A stretch of DNA of 64,000 nucleotides from Spizellomyces sp. 'palustris'. Taxonomy: Eukaryota; Chytridiomycota; Chytridiomycetes; Spizellomycetales; Spizellomycetaceae. The stretch is from the NCBI GenBank assembly GCA_006535965.1, contig QEAR01000011.1:124001-188000 (forward strand), read 5' to 3'. Below, piece by piece: positions 1 to 11,433 of this stretch. The notes beneath the pieces are model-generated. The model made no database searches. It saw nothing but the letters and a program-made list of their open reading frames with translations, and had not been told where the DNA came from. How positions within the stretch are numbered: the stretch's first letter is position 1; each line of letters starts with the position of its first letter. The position numbers were made by a program, and so were the translations under genes.

Positions 1-192
1 GCCCAAAAGATCAGCTCGGCGGGTGATAATCGATCGTGATTACGCAACACGCGACACATGGTTGGTTTGCTCTGGCAAGGCATTCGGCTATCACAACAAT
101 TTCTGAGCGGCTGTGTGCATTCCTGCAGCAGGAACTGCAAGTTACTCGCAGTGTAGCTGCATGGAAGAACTCGTTCGGCCCGTGCAAAAGGA

Positions 193-3100
193 ATGGACAT
201 CCCCGAGCCATGCGGCGAGAAGCAGCCAAGGAAGACAGTGGAGGTTGTGCTACAGCTAGCTGACTTTACGAATATTGACGTGTATTTACGAGGGTGAGAC
301 TGTTCGCAATGTTAGCTGGATAGGTTCCCGTACATGGTCTCTTATCTGTTTTGCTAGGCTGTATCAGTTGCATTGTCGACTTTACGCGCTGGTTCCTGTA
401 TATGAGCGGGGTCGGTTGATAAGGCGTGATCGAGTCGATGCTATTCCTACCATTTTATTACCGACAGAAGAGCAGCAATCCTTTGAGCCGGTGCTACCGT
501 TTGTTGCAGGTTAGATGTTAACGTCATCAGATTGCCGTCAATTGCACTTTACACATCAATGAATGTTTTTGCAGAAACGTCGAAAGAGCTCCGGTACAAT
601 TGCTTTCCTAGTTATGTCATGCAAAGGCGGAAGTGCCCTGTGCATCAAGTCTGCTCGTGGAGATGTCGCCCGTGTCAAAACAGTTCGACACCAAATGTGT
701 GGATAACAAAGAGCTTTTACATCTCACGCGACGCGGAACGTGTCGCCCTCCACACTGGTGTCGTTTTCCGGATTGACCTAGACGTAACGCTAAGTGAAAT
801 TGAACCGTTACAAGATGAGTCTGGCCAATGGGATGCGCACCTTGATATTGAACTGTGGCATTGCGAAGATGAAAGGTATGTTTCGTAGGGGTTCAGTTCC
901 GGGGTAAACCGGTAGGGTAACATTCCCTTGCCTGGGCAAGCGCATTAGTTGACTGACGACCCAAACTTATGAATGTATCCTTCAACCTTCCCGTCACGCT
1001 CCAGGATGGCGAATCCGGATGATTTCACCTTTCAGCAGCTGCGGCGGTTTCGTCTATCGAAATTGTTATCATCGAATTCGCCGTCTACGCAGTTGCATCA
1101 GTATGCAAGTGTGTGTTTCAGCAGTCCTTTCTTCTCTGCGTGCAGTTTACTGGTGTCCGCTTCCACTCTGGGATATCCTATGGACGAGACTGTTGAGATA
1201 CCAAGAACGGTGATATGGGAGGATACTGGGCTCGGAAGTATGCTGGGTCGCTTTTGGAAACAATGGACCCCGTCAGATTCCTCGATCGAAGTGGATCCAA
1301 GACATGATCGGCTGGCGGACGTCCTGTCCGATGAACTACACCGGGAGCATAATACAGGAGCACCCTTTACACCGCTATCCGCGGATGGAGAGTTGGTACG
1401 TAGGTCGGCGTATGCATATCCCTCCGCGAAAGTTCATAGCTCAAACCGTTTTGCTCTCAGAGCGTATTTGGGACGTATTACACCAAATTAGTATACCGAA
1501 GCCTGCATACCCTTCTGAGCTTGCATCTTTTGGTTGGAAATATTCGGATTTCCTCGATAGAAGACGCTTCATTAATGGCGCACCTGACTGCTCATGACAT
1601 CATGGCAGTTTTCAAATGTGTACTGGGTGGGGAAGTTGCGGAGGAAGGGCTGGGTGAGGATGACGACGACGATAGGTCTATTGACCATGCTGATAAATTA
1701 CGGATACTCAGATATTGTGATGATGTTTTACAAGAATACTTACAGGTATGTGTACAAGGTAGAATAACCACACATTGCGACCACCTGTGCTGATTTGTAT
1801 TGAGTAGTCCGAAACATCTTCGCTGGTATTCGAGGAAAAAATGGGTGAATTGCTACAACGAATACTACATCTGGTACAGCTTTTTTATTCTTTTCCTTTG
1901 CGCGGCTTTGCATTAACACAACTATCATATCGTAGAGTCGCACGATATGGATGACATTTTTGAAGCAGCACGTCATGCTATCGCTTGCGGAGGTTGCTGT
2001 ACTGCGATCCGCGTGGGCCAAAGGCAATTATTCATTATTCTGGCGTCATATTATACCCGCAGTCCAACTACCGGCGCGTGGTGGCCTTACAAGAATGTAG
2101 GTATTTTCGGGAGTGATTCATTGTTCTGCCCCCTAATATCAATGCTTCTGCAGCGCTCACGAGAGCATCTTACGTCAACGCTTCCCAGCAATGCTGGTTT
2201 CTGAAGAGCGGCATCTCCCCATTCCAGTTCTCATCGACCAATCTACATCACAGTTCCACGTTGACCGGCCTTTGTCCCCAATATCCATTGCGGCATTTCG
2301 ACGTCCGCGCACTTGGACCATGAGCAGCGGTTTGAGCATTGCACCTTCAGAGTATGGGCACTCGAGTGTAAAGAGCCTGATGGGATCACCTCTTTTGGAT
2401 GAGGATGCTAGTGTGATGGGTATCCGCGCCCCTCGAAGTGTAATGTCGGATAATATGTCGGTTACGAATGTGAATCCCAGTGACGCGACCGGGAATCATA
2501 TCGAAACGGAGTTGGAGTGGTTGGTTGCAAACAGATTGAATGTGGTGGCGAGGGGCGGATGTCATTTAGTCGTTTTCGTCCACGGACTTTTGGGTATGTG
2601 AATCGACATCATTTATTACCCAAGCCTGTGTTGATCGCTTATCTCAAAGGGTCTGCTTATGATTTTCGGCAACTTAAGAACAAGGTGATCTACGCAAGGC
2701 ATAACTTCAATATCCCATCCAATGGCATTGTGTTCCTGAACAGCAATTCCAACGAAGATGATACGCTTGATGATATCTCCGTTTTAGCGGATCACCTGGT
2801 GTCGGAGATTGTTGAGTTTGTGGCGGAGGAGCGGTTGAGAGTAGAGAGAATGAGGTAAGTATAACAATACCTAGTAGCAAGAGTATTTGGTAGGCAATTA
2901 ATGTCATGATCTAGTTTTGTGTGCCACTCGCTAGGAGGGATTATTGCTCGATGTGCCATCGAAAAACCTGGGATGGAGATTTTCCGGGACAAGTATGACA
3001 CATTCACAACGTTAGCTACGCCCCATCTTTCGGGAGCCCTATCAAAAAATCGACTGTTGACATTTCGTAAGCCCCAGTCGGATGTTATACGGCCTCCGCA

Positions 3101-3661
3101 TATGATATCATTCTAATTGTCTCATTCCAAAATTTCTCGACAGTGGCAACAATGTATCAGTGTATCGACCGCTCGGCTTGCATAGATCAGCTATTGATGA
3201 AGGATAGTGCAAATCTACAGGACTGCTTCATGTACAAACTCGCCACAAATGCGTCAGCACTAGGCGCCTTCAAGTGTGTTCGATTGTTGGCATCCTCGCA
3301 AGATGGGTACGCGGACGTGGAGAGCACATTAATGGGGCTTGGAGGTGGCAGAGTTATACAGACTGCAGGGGCATGCGGACAAGGATGTATTGGGGTATTT
3401 GGTTCTTGTGAATCCTATTCTCGAGTGGATGCGGAAGGAACTGCGTCGACCGGAGATGACCCAAGTGATCAAGATGCATACAAAGAAATGCTGGTTGCTT
3501 TGTCGGGTGCCCTTGCTGGTACCAAGGTGGAGAGATACATTGTTTGGTTCCCTGGGTTGGCTGGAACGACTGATTTTCTTGGCAGACGAGCGCATATAGC
3601 AATGTTGGAGGATCCCATGTTTTTGGAAATGGCGGTTGTGATTTGTAGATTGCTTTTGTAA
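193..3661 (+). CDS. FAM135-like protein with DUF676 serine-esterase domain
   Basis: Multi-exon gene of the FAM135 family: an N-terminal FAM135 (DUF3657) region and a C-terminal DUF676 alpha/beta-hydrolase region. The ATG at 193 follows an in-frame stop at 154. Exon 1 (193-293) encodes LADFTNIDVYLRG and joins at 358 to LYQLHCRLYA, matching the family start 'LHKFHNVDLFQRGYYQIR'. Exon 3 is 575-875. Exons between about 876 and 2190 are not resolved. The hydrolase part uses exons ending at 2593, then 2650-2854, 2915-3066 and 3144-3661. It holds an oxyanion-type VFVHGLLG, a nucleophile elbow CHSLGG, a candidate acid in SSQDGY and a candidate base in AHIAML, so the triad looks complete. The substrate is unknown; family members are presumed lipid or ester hydrolases. 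Family assignment is firm, exon structure of the middle third is not. Confidence 0.82.
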
Positions 3662-3841
3662 CTAAATTGGACAGAGGATTTAGCCCTCGTAATGGTGCTG
3701 TGTTGGCATTTACAGATGAGAATTAGTAGTCTTGAAACATGCGGAACATTGGACGTGATTGCAACTATTTCTTGATAATCGATTGTTCTCGCATCGGGAA
3801 CGTTATTGTCACCCATCGCAAACCACGACGGAAACTTTCGT

Positions 3842-4251
3842 CTAAAAGAAGATGCAAGAGAGTATACTTGCAGGGGGTCTTTGGCTAGGGGTAGACAGTG
3901 CGACAGGCTTGACAGATACTTGGGTGGGAGGCGCCAACTTGGAGCAGATGAAGTAAAGTACGAATGGCGCAAAGTAGACTTTCTGCTTATACGCAGTGAT
4001 GCTGCCGCCTCCAGCTTCCTTCGAGGGAGAACCGGATAGGTTGTGCAGCTGTCGGGTGCCGCCATGACAGTGACACGCTGTCGAATTGAACGTACCATTT
4101 TTTGCCACCACCTTGAGCCCCTTTCAAAGACGATAGCATTCTGCACACCTGTTTGTGCAATATCGGTATGCAAGTTGATCAATGTTTCTGACCGCCGGTT
4201 CAAATGGTCCCTGCATGGTAGTTGCATGACTTCATCCTTGTGAGATGTCAT
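3842..4251 (-). CDS. Doubtful short gene with R-SNARE-like stretch
   Basis: On the minus strand, from an ATG at 4251, the frame reads DHLNRRSETLINLHTDIA and then FERGSRWWQKM. This resembles the second half of a synaptobrevin/VAMP R-SNARE motif: a central Arg, leucines at heptad spacing and a juxtamembrane WW-K. After WWQKM there is a good donor (GTACGT). One possible acceptor 47 nt on joins, in frame, a tail with the weakly hydrophobic VYFAPFVLYFICSKL, which could be a membrane anchor. Against this, the spacing from Arg to WW is about five residues shorter than in VAMP2, a proline sits in the first half, and a 47-nt intron is shorter than others here. There is no room for a longin domain before the divergent promoter at 4.36 kb. 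It may be a decayed SNARE or chance. Confidence 0.28.
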
Positions 4252-4356
4252 CGATTGTGGAGAACTAAAAGTGACCACGTCAGTAACGAAATAACGTAAA
4301 AAGCAAGAACCGTACGATCAACGTCGTATGGCGTCATTTGCCTTGACGCTGTGGGG

Positions 4357-4366
4357 TATATAAAGG
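4357..4366 (+). promoter_or_regulatory. TATA box of the MDR reductase gene
   Basis: TATATAAAGG lies 100 bp before the reductase ATG at 4466. Similar boxes occur before the fumarate reductase gene (44129) and the small duplicated gene (28707); most other genes here show no such box. This suggests strong or inducible transcription, which is an inference. Confidence 0.6.
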
Positions 4367-4465
4367 TGGCCTTTTGGGAAACCCCAACTTTTTAGACGTT
4401 GACCGATAAACACCTACACACACACAGCATCTTTTTGCCAATCATAAGCACCTGCAAAAAAAATC

Positions 4466-5752
4466 ATGTCAGCTCTCTCAACCAGCGACAAGGTGATCCA
4501 AGTCAACCTGAAAAAACACGTCCCAGAAGGACCTGTCACTGAGGATGCGTTTGAAATTGTCCAAGTCCCAGCCCCTAAACCAGAAGATCTAAAGAATGGA
4601 GAGGTTCTGTTACGAGCCATCTACGTTTCAGTCGAGTGAGTTTGTCCGATATCGGCAGTTTGGATTAGGTGGATCGACGGCTTATTCTTGCGACAGCCCT
4701 TACATGCGAAGCCGGTTTATCAACAAGCCAGGGTATCTACTTGGACCATTCCAAATCGGACAACCGATCGAATCTGGGATCGTGGCACTCATTCTGGCCT
4801 CAAAGAATCCAAAGTACAAGGAGGGAGACGCCGTTCAAGGATTGTTACCTTGGGTTGAAGTTCTAGCGAGGGATCCCAAAGACCTAAATCATGTTCAAAA
4901 GGATGCAGGATTCCCATGGAGCTACTATCTGGGTGCTTGCGGTAAGAAAAAAGTAGTCATTACTGTTTCTGACGAGTGTATCTTGACGACCGTGCACTCT
5001 AGGCATGCCCGGTATGACAGCCTATGCCGGTCTGGAGAAGATTGCCGAACCCAAAAAGGGAGAAGTAGCCCTCGTATCTGCAGCGGCTGGAGCCGTCGGG
5101 CAGCTCGTCTGTCAAATTTTGAAGAACGTACGTGGAGCGAAGGTCATTGGTATTGCCGGTGGTTCACACAAAATCGAGTTTCTCAAAAAAGAGATTCATG
5201 TGGATTCAACAATCGACTACAAGACGGAGAGCTTGGAGAAGAAAATAAAGGAGGAAGCTCCGGATGGCCTCGACATTTATTGGGACAACGTATGTAAAAA
5301 TCAAAAAAAAACGACAACTTTTGTCGACGAGGTACAAATTCCGGCAAGTTTTGTTTATTAAGGCCATGCTGCACTAATAGGTCGGCGGCGAAACGCTGGA
5401 ACTTGCTCTCCGCCATTCCCGTCCGCACATGCGCATTCCCGTCTGTGGAATGATATCCCAGTACGATCTCCCAGAGCAAGAGCAGGCGCCTCTGAGAGGT
5501 GCCACCAGGATTGTCTGGAACCGTATCCGAATTCAAGGCTTTATTATCGGTGATATCTGGGGTGAATATTATGATCGGTTCCAAAAAGATATGCCCGAAT
5601 GGATTCGACAGGGCAAAATCAAGGTCGTGGAGGATCTTGTCAAGGGAGGGTTGAGGAATGCCCCAAAGGCCTTCATTGGGATGATGAAGGGTGAAAACTT
5701 GGGCAAAAGGGTTGTGGAAGCGACCAGTGGCATTGATCCCTATCGCAAATAA
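4466..5752 (+). CDS. NADP-dependent medium-chain reductase (PTGR/alkenal-reductase type)
   Basis: Four exons (4466-4635, 4697-4941, 5003-5289, 5381-5752) join in frame to give 357 residues. The protein belongs to the zinc-independent MDR branch that includes prostaglandin/leukotriene-B4 reductase and plant and fungal alkenal reductases, which reduce the C=C bond of alpha,beta-unsaturated carbonyls with NADPH. Supporting motifs are VDPYMR in the N-terminal catalytic fold, PGMTAYAGL, the nucleotide-binding SAAAGAVGQLV, and YWDNVGG followed by the C-terminal RIVWNRIRIQGFI block. No zinc-binding cysteine pattern is seen. Likely cytosolic. A TATA box lies 100 bp upstream and the sequence around the ATG is A-rich. 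The 3' end is compact, with an A-rich stretch soon after the stop. Confidence 0.9.
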
Positions 5753-5846
5753 CAAGGCCAATCTGTAATGTTGCGCTAAAAAACGTTGCTAAAATCAAAA
5801 AGATAAACAATAAAACAAAACAAAAAACGCTGTTCTGTGATGAATG

Positions 5847-5923
5847 TACCCATCAAGAATCGAACCCCCGTGTGAAACGTGATTCAACCGCCCCGCAGGT
5901 GGCGCAGAGCGCAAGGATGGGTA
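5847..5923 (-). other. tRNA-like Pol III relic
   Basis: The minus strand carries a good B box (GGTTCGATTCTT), 7-8 bp of perfectly paired ends (TACCCATC with GATGGGTA), and a T6 run (A6 at 5822-5827) about 20 nt beyond the 3' end, as for a Pol III terminator. I could not fold a normal cloverleaf: the T stem is only one G-C and two G-U pairs, the D loop lacks GG, and no standard 7-nt anticodon loop forms. It is best read as a degraded or tRNA-derived element; an intron-bearing tRNA is not excluded. Confidence 0.33.
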
Positions 5924-5960
5924 AGCACTCCGAGCAGTCAATTTGATATATGAACAGACA

Positions 5961-8413
5961 ATGTTCTCGGGGTGGGGAGCTGGTGGTGGAAGTTTGTTTT
6001 CTTTCTTGCCATCGGCCAAGGAAATCTTCAAGCCGATGATAATGCGTGATGAGGACAAGGAAACTACAGATTCTGGTTATCATACAATGTCTGAAGACGG
6101 AAGCATTCGCTCATCCTGCTCTGAGGACGGTTACCCGGCGTCGATAACTCACCCAGCAACTCCAGTGACAACAGTCAACATATTGGAATATCTCACAGAT
6201 GAAAGCGACGTACTCTCTGACGCTTCTCTCACAGACGATGAAAAGCGGGAGAAAATGACCAGTCTCTTTATTCGGGTGGCGTCCGCATTGGACGTGGAGA
6301 GCATGAAGAGCTTGCTACAAGGCGACAAGGGACGAACAGCGTGGATCGATGTGGATTGCAGAGACGAGGAGGGAAATACGGCGTTAGTCTATGCTGCGGC
6401 TTTGGGATGTGATGCAATGGTGTCTTTACTTTTGAAAAATGGCGCCAGTGTGGATGCTTGCGACAAGAGTGAGTTTTAAAAAGTGTCTAGATGTGCGAGT
6501 TAAACTTTTGAATGATTGATGCGTTTTATTGACAGACGGCTGGTCACCTCTATTCTGGGCTTGTACAAACAGCCAGACGTCTACTGCCCGCCTCTTGATT
6601 GAGCACGGCGCCGACAAGAATCTGAGATCAAGTTCGGGTAGATCCATACGTGACCTCCTAGGCAAAAAAGTAAACGCAGGAAACAGAGGAATTATCCGCG
6701 TCCTTGAATGTACAGGCGATGGCTACATGGATGATACTGAAAGTGTTTTTGGGAGTGAATGGAGCGTCTATGATGATGAGAGCGTAGGAATTGGGGAAAG
6801 CGAGTGGAGCATACAGCCAGAAGAAGAAGAACAGATCCCATTTGATTGGTCAGCTTGTCCTTTAGATCAGATGTTGGTCTTTGGCTCAGACACGCTCGAT
6901 CACATACTCGATATTGCGGTTTTAAAAGTGTGGTTGATCTGGCTGACCCGACATCGGCAGAGACAGAAACAAAAGCCGTTTACCGCGGCAAATATCCTAT
7001 TTTTGTGCGCGCGATATGCACATCACTATCACGGGAACGATCTGGTACAGGAACTATTTGGGCGAGTGGTCGATAAGATTATTGAAATTGTTCGGGTAAG
7101 CATGAGATGCAGTTAAAACGACCCATATTTTCAGTCTGTATTCACGTTTGTGGCAGTCCAATCGGGACGATTCAGCCCTCTTAGCATACTGGATAGCCAA
7201 CAGTCTTCAGCTACTGTATTACCTCAAACGTGATACGCACCTGGTTCTCTCCACGCTCAGCACACAAACAACACTGTCCGAGCTCATTACTGAGCTCTAC
7301 AATATTTTCATTCGGGAGATAGAGTCCCGTCTCTTGTCTGTTCTGGATACGGCATTGATCGACTTTAGTGGCACAGACGACGAGGATCTGTCGCATCAAC
7401 GCCGCAGACAACCGCGGTCAAAAGGATCCTCGCGAGGGGTGGTGTTTGAGAACGCGTTGCTGGGGAAGATGAGCCGAAGAGGGTGGGATTGGGACTGGAA
7501 AGTCCCAAATGTAAATATTGGGATGGCTCTTGGAGTGAACGTCACGGTTGGAGGTGGTGCATCGGGTGTATCATCAACGACATCCCCACCCAAGAAGCTC
7601 CGACGGCCGCGCCAACCTGCCACGTCACCCGTCGTTGCAAAGTCGACGTTGTCCACCACTCCACCCACCCCGCGCACTGTCACTACTCTTTTAACCCACA
7701 CCTTGCACATTCTCCAGCGGACTCAAAACCACCCACATATCATCAACAGAACCTTCCACCAACTCCTCCATTTTCTATCCACAACTCTCTTCAATCATAT
7801 CCTCACATCGCGAACGTCCTCCAATCCGCTTTCCAAGTCTGGCGCTCTACAGATTCGTCTCAATATATCACATGTCCAAGACTGGATACGGGATGTAGGA
7901 CATACATACATCCCCTCCAGCAGTGTCCGGATGGAGCAACGTCTTACTCCGATCGTGCAACTGACAAAAATATTGAGTGTCTTGACAAGTCTAGAGAGCA
8001 TTGACGACTTTTTGGAGATCAAAAGCGGTGTTGTGGATGGGCTAGGATTTTTGCAACTGCGGCGAGTCATCGAAGGTTATCGATATGAAGTGGGAGAACC
8101 CACTATCGCAGCCGATATATCAGAGTACATTTCACGCATGTGCGAAACACTTGAAAACGATGACACCGTTCCTGACGAAGAGACCATGAAAGCCACTGAT
8201 GAAGAAGGAGAAGAGGAACAAGACGGCCTTGCTAACCCCAAGCGGGATCCTTGCATTGATTTGTTAGATCCTGGATTTATGTTACCCTTCCAAGTTCCAG
8301 TGTATATGGATGACGATGAAGCTGGAGGGTCAGGATGGGGCATGGGGAGTCCTTGGATAGAGCAGGACGTTGTCGGGTTTTTGGATGAGCAAGGAGTCGG
8401 CGTAACAGTATAG
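5961..8413 (+). CDS. Ankyrin-repeat and DIL (dilute) domain protein
   Basis: Three exons (5961-6468, 6536-7095, 7157-8413) join in frame. After an acidic, Ser/Thr-rich N-terminus come ankyrin repeats: EEGNTALVYAAALGCDAM, then NGWSPLFWACTN split by intron 1, then LLIEHGADKNLRSSSG. The C-terminal half has the DIL fold of myosin V tails and fungal relatives: YWIANSLQLLYYLKRD, a long helical middle, QIRLNISHVQDWIRD and RLTPIVQLTKIL. It matches the layout of the S. pombe dilute-domain protein family, which has ankyrin repeats and no motor. In myosin V the DIL domain binds cargo, so a scaffold role in vesicle or organelle traffic is inferred. A Pro/Thr-rich stretch and Asp/Glu-rich tail separate and follow the DIL parts. 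The acceptor at 7156 was chosen because the more obvious TTTTCAG at 7134 breaks the frame. Confidence 0.8.
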
Positions 8414-8756
8414 TTTAGGTAGTAGTTTTTGTCGTAGTTTTCACCCCTTGAATTCTTAGTTTGTTTTTTCTTTTTCTTGTATTCTTTTGTATAGGTCTGT
8501 AGCTAGCTATTTTGTTGCGATGTAGGCGATGTAAGGTAGTTTGCGCCTCTTTTTGATATTTTGGAACAACTTTAACTTTTAGCGTAAGGTCGCTGTTCGT
8601 TGAGAAATCGTTTCGTTCCTTCAAATGAGGGTATCTCCTTAGTTGATACATTGGCATGGCAACAACACGTCATTGTGATGTTGTCATCTCTGGGAGCACC
8701 TTCGTTTGTTCCTGCTTTCTACTTTCTTGCGTTTGCTTTGTACAGACAATGAGAGC
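8414..8756. other. Intergenic, no gene seen
   Basis: The 343 bases between the DIL-protein stop and the ERMARD start are T-rich on the plus strand, consistent with a 3' end and a short promoter. No RNA gene or repeat recognised. Confidence 0.5.
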
Positions 8757-11111
8757 ATGGATAATGCATTTTCACCCCGTGTCGAATCCCTCATCAGCAT
8801 AGCACCCAACGACAGAGCGCATGCACAAGATATCAAAGACGCTCTACTGGAAAACCGTCTGAATTTTTCTGTTCTCCCCCAGTGTACGCTCTAATGTGCT
8901 ACTAATGTTAGTTTTCATGGGTGTTGGGTCGATTAAATCTATTTAAAATTCAAAAGGTGAAGACCCAAAGACGGTGGATGCTGACATTCTTTTCAAGGCG
9001 TCGGCTCAAGTTCGCTCTGTAGCGGTAGCCGTGTACATGTACCCTGGTGACCCCCCATGGAAGGACGAGTTTGAGTGGGCCAATGACGAGATGCGTTATG
9101 TAGGGTGAGCGCGTTCAAATAAATCGGTGGGCCGAGGGAGGATTTTTATTTCTCATGGTTCTTTTTTGTTTTCATATGTTCTGGGATAGATGACGAAGAG
9201 ATGCGTGGAAATGGCGGAGCATGGATGTGCATATTTGGCATGCTGTGTATTGGTAACGATTTTAGAAAGATTTTTAGGCGATGTACGTTTGGAATCCACT
9301 TTTTTTTTTTTTGCCATACCAGAATGCAATGCTCATTCTGGCCTTCTTAGGTCCTATTCACGGTATCCGACAGCGATCCAACTGTGATTCCATTTCTCTT
9401 ACGGGATCTCCTGGTAATGACAGAGTTGGAAGCTGTGTTGGGTCCCAAATTGGTTTGTGTCATTGTCATTGGTTTCCAATACAGATGATACTCATTATCT
9501 TATGTATAGATCTTTACACTCCGCATACTCATGGGGACGCCTCTGGCCATGAACATTCGAAATATTCTTTGGCATGGATTCGCTCACCCGGTGGAATTTG
9601 AACCTCCTGCGAAAATTTATTTCGCTTTCTTTATGATGATTTTGCGTGAGGTTGTCAGTAGAGCGCGCGAATCGCTTGGCAAGCTATCGCATAGGTCGAA
9701 TGTAGCGCTTGAGAGCACCCCTTTGGAGGAAATGGATAAACAGTATTTTGCAGTATGTTTCAACACAGGTATGCGTAAGATTTTACAGCTTCCAAATGTT
9801 CATCGGCTAACGAACGGAATAGATTTGCCGCTCGCAACTCTCCCTGCCTCGTCCTTGGAACCACTTGTTCGTCTCATTACCTTGTCATCTTTTCCCTTAC
9901 CGGGAACCATCAACTACAACATGTTCTCGCTCCTTGCCTATGCCGCAGGAGACTATCATACCTTCATGGTATCGTCCATACCGATGCTAGAGCACGCTCT
10001 TCGGGTTGTTTATGTCCGCGCTGCTGGCGAAGACCCTTCAAGGCTTTTGGTTGCTGATAATAGAGTGATGTATCTGACTTTGGATGAAATGCTCGCGAAT
10101 GGACGGGCAATTTTGACTGAGCAGCTCGGATACTGCTGCGTGGTGAGTAATGTACTTGTGCTGCTTTATACTGATCCAATCTTAAAAGTCTGGTTTCAGG
10201 AGTTATTATTGGATATGTTCAGTCTTCCAGCGGGACCGCGACTTCGAGATAGGCTTTCACATGGTGAAGCCAATAACGTTGTCGGATCAACAACCTCTAG
10301 ACACATTTATATCAATCCGACCATTGCCCAAACCTTGTTGTCTCTCCTCATTTACTTGATGTGGATCTATTCTCCTGCGGCCGGGGGATTAAAGTTCAAT
10401 GGCCTCGTGGTGACGTGCGTTGATTTTGTGAAGAACTACCATAGCCGATACCACCCATTCGCACGTATTCGCCAAGAGCTGGTGAAGGCCTTTGTGGAGA
10501 TTGACAGATGCTTCCATATCATGTGTCAGGCGGCGCACACGTCGGCGATTCCCATGGAAGAAAAGGATACACAAGCAATTGCCGTCTCTGGCGAGTTTCG
10601 AACACCGATGAGCAAACTGTCCTATCCATTACAGCAAAATCTCTATACAGTGACTAGCCTTCTTTATCAGCAGCCAACCCGTCTGTTCACTTTTCCACCG
10701 AGCTGTCTCAGGCAACGGTCCCTTTCCCACGCCCTCGAAACCCTCCCCCGAGGCCACTTGCCCCAACCTCAACACAAGTTTCCATACACCCACGTCCTCC
10801 GCATCCTCAGTCACATCCGTCAAACCATCGGCAATTTAGAAGCCAAATCCCAATTGACGCGTAAACGCATAACAATCATAACGGGAGGTAGTTCGGTCAT
10901 TGCGGTGCTATGGACTGTCTTGAGTGTTTTGGAGCAATCCCTTGGTTCCGGTTTTGACTTTTCCAATAACGTTTTGAAACGAACTGCCACGGTTGTGGAT
11001 CGATGTGCGGCGATTGTTAAAGGCGGGGAATGGTGGAAGGTTCAAAGAGAGATTGAGGCTTGGGTATTGGAATTGAAGCGTATGCAGCAGGGGAGAGGCT
11101 TTGGTGGTTGA
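8757..11111 (+). CDS. ERMARD homologue (DUF4209)
   Basis: Homologue of human ERMARD (C6orf70), an ER-membrane protein tied to RNA degradation and to neuronal migration in animals. Read across introns, the order of blocks matches human ERMARD: ILERFLGD, VSDSDPTVIPFLLRDLL, ELEAVLGPKL, MNIRNILWHGFAHP (human LNLRNVLWHGF), YAAGDYHTFMVSSIPMLEH, DPSRLLVADNRVMYLTLDEM, GPRLRDRLSHGE (human GPRIRDHLSHGE). Two introns, 9769-9822 (54 nt) and 10143-10199 (57 nt), are multiples of three and lack stops, so they look like coding sequence; removing the second restores a gap-free match to human. The C-terminus has one hydrophobic helix (IITGGSSVIAVLWTVLSVL), the presumed membrane anchor. The first two exons (ATG at 8757; about 8958-9105) are less certain. 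Confidence 0.85.
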
Positions 11112-11433
11112 TAGATCGGAAGTGGTTGCATTCGTACAATGTTATTTACAAGCATACTTTACTATCATGGTTGTATACCTTTGCTCATGGGAATAAGCGT
11201 AATTCTAACCCACTTTCTTGATGAGGCTTTGATGGGCATACAAAGTCAAATATCAAGATGAACGTTGCACAACCTTTTGGGCCGAACGCACGTGATCACA
11301 TTTTTTACTGGCTAATTAATCGACTAAACTCGAAATGCACTACCAATGTTCAATGTTTGAAAAAGTAAAAATATCCTAAAATCAAAATACTCCCTAATCT
11401 GCAGTCTTTCAAGTAGAGATATGGACTCACAAG
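11112..11433. other. Intergenic between convergent genes
   Basis: 322 AT-rich bases between the ends of ERMARD (+) and the DUF726 gene (-). It would carry both 3' UTRs. No further structure recognised. Confidence 0.5.

Noticed and set aside
1020-1022. In-frame TGA in FAM135 as selenocysteine
   Set aside because: The aligned residue in relatives is Tyr, not Cys, and no reliable splice path brings this frame into the mRNA.
3469-4278. 269-codon open frame on the minus strand
   Set aside because: Most of it lies opposite the FAM135 last exon or beyond a strong donor; it starts with GTG. Only the 4251-4110 part has any family resemblance, so it is listed as a short doubtful gene.
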